A DNA stretch of 64,000 bases from Lingula anatina (taxonomy: Eukaryota; Brachiopoda; Lingulata; Lingulida; Lingulidae): positions 150,657 to 214,656 of the forward strand of contig NW_019775662.1 in the NCBI RefSeq assembly GCF_001039355.2, read 5' to 3'. The position numbers and the translations under genes are program-made. Below are positions 24,745 through 36,504 of this stretch, one piece after another. The notes under the pieces were generated by a model. The model made no database searches. It had not been told where the DNA came from and saw nothing but the letters and a program-made list of their open reading frames with translations. The first letter of the stretch is position 1, and every line of letters starts with the position of its first letter.

Positions 24745-27700
24745 GATGATGATGAAGAAGAAGAAGAAGAGAAAAAAATCGATGATGATAATGAAGAATA
24801 ATTAAACACTTAGCACTGCATTTTGATTAATCCTCCAGCATGGCCTTAAAATATGTTAAAAGAACTTCCTCGCTGTAACAATTGGCTGTCAGAAGCTTTC
24901 GGTGTTTTAGTCGAACAATTTTTTAAGATTTGTCATCAAATAGGTGAAAAAGCAATTCTGGTCTTTGACTACAAAAATCGATTCATCTGTAAAAAGCCTA
25001 TCCCTTTAACATTGCACTTTGATTTAGAAAAAAAGTTAGGTAGATTCTGTAGGGGATTTTCAAACACTTCAAACACAACTTGAACTAAAATTGTACAGGT
25101 ATTTCAGGTATCCGTCATCACAGAGTTTACTATGTTGGCATCGTGGAGACATATTGGGATTACGCTCCAAATGGTAACCTGGTCAGCCAGAAACTAGACA
25201 AGTGAGCACATGCACATTTACACTCTAGATTATCTTTCTAAAGGAAAGAATATTTTAACGTACTAATGGCCGACTCAAATTGACAAAATAGTCAGACTTA
25301 TGTCATTTTATAAACCGTCTCAGAAACTTTTTTATCTGGCAAAACTTCTTTTGTGTTTCAATTATTAATTAATTAATTATTTGTGAACAGGGCTGCCAAC
25401 AAGTACCTCAATAGCTCTGCATACCTGGGTAAAGTTTTCAAGAAGGTCGTCTACCGGGAGTATGAGGACTCCAGTTTCAGCAAGCAGAAGCCCCACCCTC
25501 CCCACCTTGGTGTACTGGGGCCCATCATCCGCGGCGAGGAGGGAGAGAACGTCACGGTCTACCTGAAGAACATGGCCTCGCGTCCGTACTCGATGCATCC
25601 CCACGGTGCCGCCTACCTGAAAAAACACGAAGGTAATCATCTTGAAGCGTCCTGACTGAGGCCGCATTCACAACAAAAGTTGATCCGCGGACTAAAGGAT
25701 CTGTGGATCAAATATGGTCGACCCACATGAAAGCTTACCTCGTAACTCCCCGGGAAATCTCTTCATTGCCTATTAGTCGATTTTGCGACAAGCTTTTAAG
25801 TGGGTCGGCCATATTTGATCCAAGGATCTGTTAGTACGCGGATCAATGTGAATCTGAATGTGCCCTAGGTAAGTTACTTGTGACCACACGGTCCGGGCAC
25901 TGACTAGGATAAATCGACAAGAGTACCCAAGAAATGTGGCGCTGTCCTCAAACATCCCAAACACACGCGTACCTATCAAAGCGGCGTGGGAACGCGGCAC
26001 ATGTCATCGAAGACCTGTGGCCCATGGCCAGTAATATTGCCCGTTTAAAGTAATCTTAAACGGGCAAGATTACTTTAAACAGATATGAAGTTAGACTTAA
26101 GTAAGAAGTGGACTTAATTAATCTTAACGGTCCCTTTAGCTTGTCAGGTTTCGAAAAAAAAATGTCAATTGTACTTATGAAGTCAGCAATAGGCGGAAAT
26201 GCTCAATATAGCGGATACCAATACCCATCCCTTAATGCTCTATTTCAGCGTTTAGATAAGCCTATCCAATTATTCAGTACGTATCATCCACACGTATTTG
26301 TTATGTCCAAATATTGTTTGGTCCCCTGCGTTGACACCAAAGCGGATTATCAGATTTCGCTCCCTTTTTACTTAGTTTTAAATATGACATACGCTAATCT
26401 ACTAACTGTGATGAAGCTCGTCTTATTCTTGACACTAGAACATGAGAATCACATTCTTTGTATTTAATTAAATAAGAAATACATTTACATATTAACGTTT
26501 TCTACATATTGGTCACAACCTTTATGATTTCAGGAGCTCTCTACATAGATGGTACCAGTGGTCAAGACAAACTGGACGATGGTGTTAGGCCGGGGACAGT
26601 GGTCCGACTGGACTGGCTGTTGCGATCAGAGACGAAAGGGGAGCCCGCTACTGGTGATGAAAACTGCGTTCCCTGGGTGTACCACTCCCATGTTAACCCC
26701 ATTAGAGATGTGGCGGCCGGCCTTAAAGGATTGCTGTTAATCTGCAGACCGGGTGGGTATACTGTTCAAATCATCGAAATAAATGAATGAATAAATAAAT
26801 AAATGAATAAATAGATAAATAAATAAATAAACTGACGTATGTCTACATGTACACATGGAGTTAGACTTTCTCAACAGAACTCACGTGATATACAACTGTA
26901 ATTTTCTCTAAAGACATGTTTTGACAAATCAAATATGTACGATTTTTAAGAATACGTCATTTGTTGTAGCAGTTGAGAGGCGCTATTAAATCAAACTCAC
27001 CAATACATCCCATATTTTAATTGTAAAGCATGTTTGAAAAACAAACTCTTTTTGAATCTATCCAACATATAACGTCATCATATCATTAATGTTTGTATTT
27101 AATCTTAAGGTACGCTTGATGCTAATAATAAACGCAAAGACGTCGACAAAGAGTATCTGCTCTTATCCCACATTATTAACGAATACACAAGTTGGTATCT
27201 GGACGAAAATATCGGCGACAGAGCAGTCAATCCCGAAAACGAGGCTTTCCAAGAAGCGCTTCACTTTCATACCATAAATGGGCGTATCTATGGCAACGTG
27301 CCAGGTCTTGACGTCTGCGTCGGCGAGAAGGTTGCTTGGTACTTTGTTGGCCTTGGCAACGAGGGAGACATCCATACTCTGTCGTTCAATGGACAGACAC
27401 TGGAGTATAACCACCACAGGTTGGCCCAATATGTTATAACACACACACAAAAAAAAAAAAACATATAGTTTTTATTATGATAAAAAAGTAGTTAAGAATT
27501 ACGAATTAGGATGACAGTGTTATAAATTAAAACAATTTGGCCCTAGCATAACAGCACAGTCACCAAAAACCCTTTTAAAAATGAGCATTTAATCTTTGAG
27601 ATTTAACATTTTAGAAACCAGAAGGGCTTAACCCATGTCTTCCAACTCTTGAATAACACGTATCTTAGTCTCTTGGATCAAACATATTTTGAAAATATTA

Positions 27701-30700
27701 AGATTGTTATATACACAACTGTTTTGGCATTCAGAACTGACATCGTGGCGTTATTCCCTGCAAAGTTTGCCGCCGCCACCATGGTTCCTAGTGAGCCCGG
27801 AACGTGGCTAATCAAGTGTCAGATGTCAGACCATTATGAAGGTTAGTATCCAAGTATAGTTTGCTTCAAAAAATTGTCAGGTCATCAGATACCTTCAGAT
27901 ATTATCAAGAAAGCGCCTTGTGTGTCTACTCTCATGTTTAGCCGTGGCTATGTTTTGAAATACTCCGCACCAGTATACTCTAGATTATAGTGAATTTTTC
28001 TTCCATTTTTTTGCATTGGTTGAACAACTTTTATGCAAGGAATATAATTACTTTAGAACTATAAATACCTCTCGTTTTTCTTTTTCGCTCCCACTGCATT
28101 AGTTTGTTTTCTAATCCGGATAACCCCGCATCTGCGTCACGGGTCACAGGGCTAAATGATTACGTTTTCATATCCGGAGAGTTCCTTACTAGTTCGACTT
28201 CCAATAAACGCACCTTTGGTGGTAAAAGAATGTTTTCAATTTTTAATTTTTTTGTTTTTCTAGCTGGAGAGCAGGCATTTTTGAGGGTGACTTCATCATG
28301 TGGTGCGAAGAGACAAGGCCAGGCGCAGCTAGGAGGACAGACGAGGACATACTACATAGCCGCTGAGGAAGGTGTGTGGGACTATGGTCCATCCGGTAGA
28401 AACGAATACGAGAGGAACTCACCGCCCCTTGCCTCACCTGGGAGGTAAACTTAAATGATAGTTATGCCCAAAGCATTTGGCATTTTGAACGGAAAAGAAG
28501 AGGGTAGTTATTATTTGCTTCATCACAGGTCATTCTTATATATATTTGATGACTTGATAAGTTAATTAAAAAAAGTTAACCCCCCCCCCACACACACACA
28601 AACACACACACACACATCCACACATTAAAAAAGCTGCTGCGTTATTATTTAAAGTATGGTACTTTGGCTCATGGACAATTCTGTTATCATATTCTGACCA
28701 GCAAAGTATTGTTAAAACTTGTTAGCGATGTTATCATTTAAACTGAGATTCAGATAGCCCATAATTGGAATTATGAATAATTACATATTAATAATTATTA
28801 ATAATTACATTAAAGAGACAGCCGTCGATCAAAAATTTTGGAATTCCATTTCATTTTCAATTTCTTTAGTTGCGATACATTACTAAAAATGATCAGAGCT
28901 GTAAAGACATAATTCTCTTTCCATCTAGCCGCTCCCACATGTACTTTGAAAACAGCGACGTCAAAATTGGCGGGAAATACTGGAAGGCGAGATTCCACGA
29001 GTATGAAGATGCTTCTTTTACTAAGAAACGTAGCAGATCTGCAGCTGAGCAGTACCTGGGTTTTCTGGGTCCAGTCATTCAAGCCGAAGTTGGAGATACT
29101 ATAAAAGTAGATAGTTTATATCATCCATTCAGATTTTAGTGGAACTCATCGTGTGCTTTTTGATTGTGTTATACATTTCGCTGTCTTATTGTACTTCATC
29201 TTGTTCTCCTTTTTTTCCCTCTGTGATCGACATTTTTGTCCAACCAGTTTTGTCTACAAGGGCTGAAAAGAGGTGCATTGATAACCTTTTTCTGTTATGG
29301 AAGTAAATTCGAAAGAAATAGAGAGAAAGTTTATCACGGAGGGACAAGTAAAAATGGCTTATTTTCACGTCAAACCGCCGAGGAAGTAAATTCAAAGCCA
29401 TTCTTTCAAAACAATAATGATCATAATGTGAAAATAATAATAATGAAAAAACGGTCTTAATGTTTTAATGTAAAAAATGTCTAAATACCATCTACCCGGG
29501 CGATTTCATCTCTATCATCTCAGTGCAACTTTTTCATCTACATCTACATCTAGATACACATCTAGTACATTTTGTTGTTCTTTTTCTCTTCAGGTTGTCT
29601 TCAAGAACATGGCGTCTAGACCGTACAATATCCACCCCCGGGGCGTTCGGTATACGAAGGACAACGAAGGGGAGGATTACTCTGATGGCAGAAAGGGTAG
29701 GGATTATTGCGAATATTGTTTTTATATATTTATGTATGATTATTTTCTTGCACGCTGTAAGTGACGGTTTTAGATACATATTTGTCTGCTGGCAAATAAC
29801 ATTTGTGAAATCATTACTGCATAACACGATTAATATGGAAAACATTTCACCATTCCTCTACTTTCGAAACCTCAGATAAAGGCAAAGGTAACGTAGGCGT
29901 GGCACCCAGGGAAACATACACGTACACGTGGACAGTGCCTGATTCATACGCACCGACGTCAAAGGACACCGGCTGTATCACGTACACGTATCAGTCCGCG
30001 GTGGACCCGGTGAGGGACATGTATTCGGGACTGGTGGGGCCGCTTGTGGTGTGTAAAAAAGGAGCACTGAAACAGGTAGAGCATCTACATACCAGTGTAC
30101 ACTGAGTGCAGTCTTATAAATACATGTAGTGCGTAAAAGTTGTACATGGCCAAACTTATATGTCTACTATTAATTTAACTGCTGTGTAAAATTTTGAGAC
30201 CAAAGCGACAGGTTTAGTGCCGATGAAAAATAAAATTGTTTTGTACCCTTGTCAAATGGCCTTGACCCAAATGCTGTCTCGGTGAATCAGAATCATTACA
30301 CATTTCCACATTTGTCCACTGTACTCTATCTTTTAATGGTGGTCCAAGTCTCGGGCGTAAATCTGTTTTATTCAAGAATAATTTTCTCTTTCATAGCGCG
30401 GCAAGGATTATATCCTTCTATTTGCCGCCACGGACGAGAACCAGTCATGGTATATAGAGAAGAATATGGCGGAATCTACTCGACTGAAACCAGGTGCCAA
30501 GCTGCCGGCTGATTTTGAAGAGTCCAACATAATGAGAGGTATCTGAACTGAAGGCATCTATCTAATGTTCATTTTGAAGAAATAGAGTTTCGCCTTTTCG
30601 GTTTATTTTTTAATTTGTGTGCAGACATTACAAATCTGAACAATATTCTGCTAAAAGAAGGTAAACATTTATCAAAAGTTTATACTTTTCATATTCATGA

Positions 30701-31834
30701 TATTTACTCTTAATGAGTGTACTGCCCTCTAGTGCATTTCCTTTTCAACCAAATCCCCTTTGATTACAGAAGTTTGTCATTTTGATCACGTGTTCTTAGA
30801 GATGGAATAAATGCACTTCAATATTTTAAAAAGGCCGCGATCGCCATTGGTGTGCAGATCAGTAGATAACAATCATAAAATAAATAAATTATAATCTTTT
30901 ATCTGTTTCATAATGTACAGGCATCAATGGGTTCTCGTTTGGGAACCTGCCTCTCTTGAGTACATGTGTCGGAGAACATGTCACCTGGCGCCTTCTATCG
31001 GTGGGAAATTTACTGGATATGCACACGCCCACTTTTAACGGAAATACTTTCTTGCGGTTTGGTGGCAATACTAAGGACTCGGTTTTTCTTTTCCCTGGAA
31101 CTTCGGAGACGTTGGAAATGGTTCCAGTTAATTCAGGTAATGCAACTGTATTATCATTTTTTGTCAAGTGCATTTCAGGCGCCCCATACACGTATATATC
31201 TCCATTGGTTTGAAAAAAAAAGAAAAAAATGCATGTGCATGTGAATATTTTTCTGTTTTATTGGTTCTGGGTTTTGCCATTTACTAGTTCATGTTGCTGT
31301 GGGTTTTTATATATGCGTTTATACTTTACTACTACGTACTCTAACTACCTTAATATGGCATATGTACCGGTAGTTACTTCTATTTTCATTTATATAAAGG
31401 TCAATTGATTTTTAATGAGAACTGTGGCCATGTAGAAAGGACAGTGTATAATAATTGGCACATTTATCATTTCAGGTACATGGAGTCTTGTGGACGGTAA
31501 CAATGAGAACTTTAATGCCGGGCTCAGTGCATTATATAAAGTGTCCGTTTGCACCAGGGTTTCTAATGTGGGGAAAGCAGCAGCAGCGCCATCTTCAGGT
31601 GGAAGTGGCGGGAAAACGCGCACCTATTATATTGCCGCGGAGGAAGTGATGTGGGAATATGCGCCGTATAAATATGATCTGGTTTTCAATAGAAGTATCT
31701 TTTATTCGTAAGTAGAAAAAGAGCAATATTTTAAGCTCCCTTTAAAAATGGAGATTACTAAAACTGTTCACTTGGAAAAAGAAGTAAAAGAAATTGTGTT
31801 CCCTTCAGAAGTTCTTTTTGTTTGCGTGAAAAAA

Positions 31835-31897
<63 letters not shown>

Positions 31898-32449
31898 TCA
31901 GAACCGATGTTATGATATCAAAGCAACAAAACATCGATAGACAATGTACACGTAGGCCCATATATCATTTCTGAATTCAAATTTCATATTAAATCAAATA
32001 ATCATGTTGACGCACATTGATTTCTGTTTAAGTCTGGCGGTTAGATGGTGCAATAAATCTACGGCTTCGAAACCTGTACCATTTAAATCTCTTTTCATAG
32101 TGGTATGAATATATTTGTTCGTGACGACTTCCCGTTCCTTGGCTCGGTGTACAAGAAGGCCGTCTATAAGGAATATACAGATGCCAGTTTTACACAGAGA
32201 AAGGTCCGCACTTCAGAAGATCGCCATCTTAGAATTTTGGGTCCTATGATAAAAGCCGAAATCGGAGACACGATCAAGGTGAACTTTTCACTTATTTAGA
32301 CCTCTAATATTCATCTTTTCTTTATGGCATATAGGCCTAGTACATTTTAGTAAAGGCTTTTCACATTGGATTACCCGGGGTACCAAAATACCGATTCCCT
32401 ACACACACACACGCACGCACGCACGCACGCCAGCACCCTCACAGACTCC

Positions 32450-32493
<44 letters not shown>

Positions 32494-34481
32494 TATGGTA
32501 TTATTTGGGTCAATTCCCAGTCCGGCCCTCTCTGGGCTTGTTAAATGTTTGCCCTTTTTCGATCTTGGGAAAAGACAGGCCTTGCCATCTTGCTATTATA
32601 TTTAGATATATAAGACGAAAACATAGTAAGCAACCCTTGAGTGTTCTCCTATGCATCTCAGGCTGACTTTTTACCAGATGTAAAGCCAGACATCTAGCCC
32701 AAAGCAAGGTCCTTTGTATCTGAGGCCAGGCGAATGGCAAAAGTGATTATTTCTCTTTTTAAGCTCACAGTTACTTACTTGTATCGAGCAACTATATTTT
32801 CCGTCTATGCTTTTTTTTCAATGTTTAAAATAATATTTCACAGTAGGCCTACTGTAGAAACACAAAGCGCTACTTTTAAAATTTACATCATGTCTATATT
32901 TCAGGTTGTCTTCAATAACATGGCTTCCCGCCCTTACTCAGTTCACCCCCATATGGTACTGTATTCTAAAGACTCCGAGGGACAATCATACAGAGATACT
33001 ACCAATACTACGGTAGGCGTGCCTCCTTATTCCATTAGGACATACACGTGGTACGTGCATGCGCAGTCGGGACCCGGAAGTAACGACCCAAATTGCATAT
33101 CGTCTGCTTACTACTCTGCCGTTAATCCTGAAAAAGATGTCTCAACCGGGTTGGTCGGGCCATTGATCGTCTGCCGCAAAGGGATATTGGATGAAAACAA
33201 CAGACGTCTGGATGTTGACAGAGAGATAGCTACTTTGTGGAATGTCATGGACGAGGGAGAAAGCTGGTGGGTATGGCACTTATTGCAGATTTCTCTTTGG
33301 GTTCGTTCACAATGAAAAGGTCGTACTAGGTAGTTCGAGCTAACTTCGCGGGGACTCTCGCTAAATGCAATAGATGGATAGTTATAACATGCCTCCACCT
33401 GGCGTTGGGTAGAATACAGAAAACTGGTGGTTATACGAGTAAGTTGGAAGACAGAGGAAACGCGTTTATCTGTTAATCTGATTTAATTTCATATTTCACT
33501 CTCACAGGTATCTTGACGACAATATTGCTGCCAACAATCCTAAAAATTTGACGGTGGATAAGGATGATGAGGATTTCCACGAAAGCAACAAATTCCATGG
33601 TGTGTACTGTTTAATATCGATTGTTAATTGAATCAATATATCAGTTATCGATCAGCCAACTGAGAGTTTCTTTATTAAATTTGTTCTTTGTAGCCTATAT
33701 ACTGTATACTATCACTCTGTTTTAATTTAGATTATTTTTCAGCAATTTTTTCCTTTTATATCGTTACTGTGATGTGACCTTCCCTGGATATTTTATATAA
33801 AAGTTATTACGTTCATTTTGGACATCTGAAATTCTGTGGTTAAATGCTTATCATACCAATCATTCATTATTGTATCCGTAAAAATCATCGAATATCGGGA
33901 CAGGTGCTCTACGGTAATTGTTATAAATTTATGCAACACTCCCTGTCATTCATTATTATATACGTAAAAAATCATCAATTATCAAGATAAATAAACGAAA
34001 TTCTCCCTGTTGTTAGTCATCAATGGAGAGATCACTGCGCTTGATTCCGGTTTTGACATGAATCAGTGTGATCTGGTGGCCTGGTACCTGTTAAGCCTGG
34101 GAGGAGAGACAGACATCCACACCGTGCACTTCCATGCCCAGTCCTTTATATCTCGAGCTGAAACCCCGCACAGAGGGGACGTAGTTGAGGTGGGGGCTAT
34201 TTATTATATAAACGGAAATGTTAATGTTAACAAGTGTTATGTAGTCAGAGTAAGACATATGATTTTTATTTCAATATGCATAGCGGCACAGAACTGGAAG
34301 ATCTTAATATTTTTTATTTTAGATTTTCCCTGGAACCTTTGAAACGGTCACAATGCTGGCAGACGACCCCGGCACGTGGTTTGTACACTGTCACGTGGAT
34401 GATCACGTGGCTGCTGGTATGGATACAGTTTTCACAGTTCACCCCAGCACTTCCAGCAATGCTACCGTGGGATTGTGTTAG
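24207..34481 (+). CDS. Secreted ceruloplasmin/hephaestin-like multicopper oxidase, 18 exons
   Basis: Exons: 24207-24624, 25108-25201, 25391-25632, 26534-26752, 27110-27419, 27735-27841, 28264-28444, 28929-29106, 29594-29696, 29876-30075, 30397-30538, 30921-31136, 31476-31707, 32101-32278, 32905-33266, 33518-10 i.e. 33508-33599, 34017-34189, 34323-34481; total 1201 aa. A signal peptide is followed by a helical, charged extension (about 35-115) and a Thr-rich linker. Six cupredoxin domains come next, in three repeats starting YYVGIVE, YYIAAEE and YYIAAEE. Trinuclear copper ligands are present between domains 1 and 6: HPHG (240-243), HSH (302-304), HTVHFH (1126-1131), HCH (1171-1173). The domain 6 type 1 site is complete (Cys1172, His1177, Met1182). 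Domain 2 has Cys and His but Glu at the axial position; domain 4 has lost Cys and His. The expected reaction is oxidation of Fe(II), or other substrates, with reduction of O2 to water. There is no C-terminal TM, so it is likely soluble like ceruloplasmin. AATAAA lies at 36339. Confidence 0.92.
24686..24771. repeat. (AAT)n then (GAA)n microsatellite in oxidase intron 1
   Basis: About 19 AAT/TAA units followed by a short GAT/GAA tract. Read directly. Confidence 0.95.
25664..25866. mobile_element. Fold-back MITE with long inverted repeats
   Basis: About 200 bp inside an oxidase intron. The left arm reads GTTGATCCGCGGACTAAAGG, then GATCAAATATGGTCGACCCAC. The right arm is its reverse complement with some changes, matching over roughly 70 bp around a short centre. 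There are no coding sequences. A partial relative is at 6041-6160. Confidence 0.75.
26036..26083. repeat. Compact palindrome in oxidase intron
   Basis: TTGCCCGTTTAAAGTAATC is followed by CTTAAACGGGCAA and then GATTACTTTAAAC, so two overlapping hairpins can form from the same arms. Possibly the end of a fold-back element. Function unknown. Confidence 0.6.
28575..28623. repeat. Poly-C/(CA)n microsatellite
   Basis: CCCCCCCCC followed by CA repeats, in an oxidase intron. Confidence 0.9.
31829..31895. repeat. Poly-A/(TA)n microsatellite
   Basis: About 24 A followed by about 21 TA units in an oxidase intron. A similar composite lies at 41241-41330. Confidence 0.92.
32400..32494. repeat. Compound microsatellite (CA), (GCAC), (TC), (CA)
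   Basis: Successive ACAC, GCACGCAC, TCTCTC and CACACA tracts in an oxidase intron. Confidence 0.92.
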
Positions 34482-34502
34482 TAGAGATACAATCGCAATC
34501 GT
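32812..34502. repeat. First copy of an apparently identical 1691-bp direct repeat (oxidase 3' end)
   Basis: Every line compared matches 34504-36194 at an offset of 1692, introns included, with no difference seen. It covers the last four oxidase exons and the stop codon, and it ends exactly at a single N (34503). Confidence 0.93.
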
Positions 34503-34503
34503 N
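34503..34503. other. Single-base assembly join (N)
   Basis: One N separates the two copies of the 1691-bp repeat, marking a contig join. Confidence 0.95.
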
Positions 34504-34596
34504 TTTTTTTCAATGTTTAAAATAATATTTCACAGTAGGCCTACTGTAGAAACACAAAGCGCTACTTTTAAAATTTACATCATGTCTATATTTCAG

Positions 34597-36173
34597 GTTG
34601 TCTTCAATAACATGGCTTCCCGCCCTTACTCAGTTCACCCCCATATGGTACTGTATTCTAAAGACTCCGAGGGACAATCATACAGAGATACTACCAATAC
34701 TACGGTAGGCGTGCCTCCTTATTCCATTAGGACATACACGTGGTACGTGCATGCGCAGTCGGGACCCGGAAGTAACGACCCAAATTGCATATCGTCTGCT
34801 TACTACTCTGCCGTTAATCCTGAAAAAGATGTCTCAACCGGGTTGGTCGGGCCATTGATCGTCTGCCGCAAAGGGATATTGGATGAAAACAACAGACGTC
34901 TGGATGTTGACAGAGAGATAGCTACTTTGTGGAATGTCATGGACGAGGGAGAAAGCTGGTGGGTATGGCACTTATTGCAGATTTCTCTTTGGGTTCGTTC
35001 ACAATGAAAAGGTCGTACTAGGTAGTTCGAGCTAACTTCGCGGGGACTCTCGCTAAATGCAATAGATGGATAGTTATAACATGCCTCCACCTGGCGTTGG
35101 GTAGAATACAGAAAACTGGTGGTTATACGAGTAAGTTGGAAGACAGAGGAAACGCGTTTATCTGTTAATCTGATTTAATTTCATATTTCACTCTCACAGG
35201 TATCTTGACGACAATATTGCTGCCAACAATCCTAAAAATTTGACGGTGGATAAGGATGATGAGGATTTCCACGAAAGCAACAAATTCCATGGTGTGTACT
35301 GTTTAATATCGATTGTTAATTGAATCAATATATCAGTTATCGATCAGCCAACTGAGAGTTTCTTTATTAAATTTGTTCTTTGTAGCCTATATACTGTATA
35401 CTATCACTCTGTTTTAATTTAGATTATTTTTCAGCAATTTTTTCCTTTTATATCGTTACTGTGATGTGACCTTCCCTGGATATTTTATATAAAAGTTATT
35501 ACGTTCATTTTGGACATCTGAAATTCTGTGGTTAAATGCTTATCATACCAATCATTCATTATTGTATCCGTAAAAATCATCGAATATCGGGACAGGTGCT
35601 CTACGGTAATTGTTATAAATTTATGCAACACTCCCTGTCATTCATTATTATATACGTAAAAAATCATCAATTATCAAGATAAATAAACGAAATTCTCCCT
35701 GTTGTTAGTCATCAATGGAGAGATCACTGCGCTTGATTCCGGTTTTGACATGAATCAGTGTGATCTGGTGGCCTGGTACCTGTTAAGCCTGGGAGGAGAG
35801 ACAGACATCCACACCGTGCACTTCCATGCCCAGTCCTTTATATCTCGAGCTGAAACCCCGCACAGAGGGGACGTAGTTGAGGTGGGGGCTATTTATTATA
35901 TAAACGGAAATGTTAATGTTAACAAGTGTTATGTAGTCAGAGTAAGACATATGATTTTTATTTCAATATGCATAGCGGCACAGAACTGGAAGATCTTAAT
36001 ATTTTTTATTTTAGATTTTCCCTGGAACCTTTGAAACGGTCACAATGCTGGCAGACGACCCCGGCACGTGGTTTGTACACTGTCACGTGGATGATCACGT
36101 GGCTGCTGGTATGGATACAGTTTTCACAGTTCACCCCAGCACTTCCAGCAATGCTACCGTGGGATTGTGTTAG
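34597..36173 (+). pseudogene. Second copy of the last four oxidase exons (probable assembly duplicate)
   Basis: Exon equivalents at 34597-34958, 35200-35291, 35709-35881 and 36015-36173 repeat 32905-34481, including the HTVHFH and [12 protein letters not shown] copper motifs and the TAG stop. It has no 5' exons of its own and follows the stop of the first copy. The most economical reading is that the genome has one copy and that either 32812-34502 or this copy is redundant. If it were a true duplication it would be a partial gene lacking a start. Confidence 0.85.
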
Positions 36174-36338
36174 TAGAGATACAATCGCAATCGTAGGCCT
36201 ACAGTTTCTAACCCCGGATATCAGAATGATGAGAACATTTTAGAACTATTTGAAGTTATAGTTCAAATTGTGAATCATATTTTTTGTACGTTGAATCCTT
36301 CCCAACGCAAGCCAAGTGGGAAACACAAAATCAAACCT

Positions 36339-36344
36339 AATAAA
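36339..36344 (+). promoter_or_regulatory. Polyadenylation signal of the oxidase gene
   Basis: AATAAA 166 bp after the second-copy stop codon and before the convergent receptor gene. It is the first such hexamer seen downstream of that stop. Confidence 0.6.
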
Positions 36345-36504
36345 ACGTAAGCGCCTTGCATCCTTTTTTATCGTTCAATAATGGATGCATTATTAAACAA
36401 TGTGATTCTGTATAGAATCTTGCAAAAATGTTCAGTTAAATGTGACTTTTACTAGACTCAAATTTTACTTTTAAAAGGCCATTTCGCCTCCGTCTTAATG
36501 CTAG

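Noticed and set aside
26108-26467. 119-codon plus-strand frame in an oxidase intron
   Set aside because: No domain, no splice role, and AT-rich composition typical of the introns.
33267-33275. Alternative donor GTATGG at 33271 after TGGTGG
   Set aside because: It would put a stop codon at the start of the next exon; the donor at 33267 gives SWYLDDN as in the paralogous repeat.
34234-35007. 257-codon frame spanning the single N
   Set aside because: It joins the end of one oxidase copy to the intron and exon of the second through an unknown base; artefact of the contig join.
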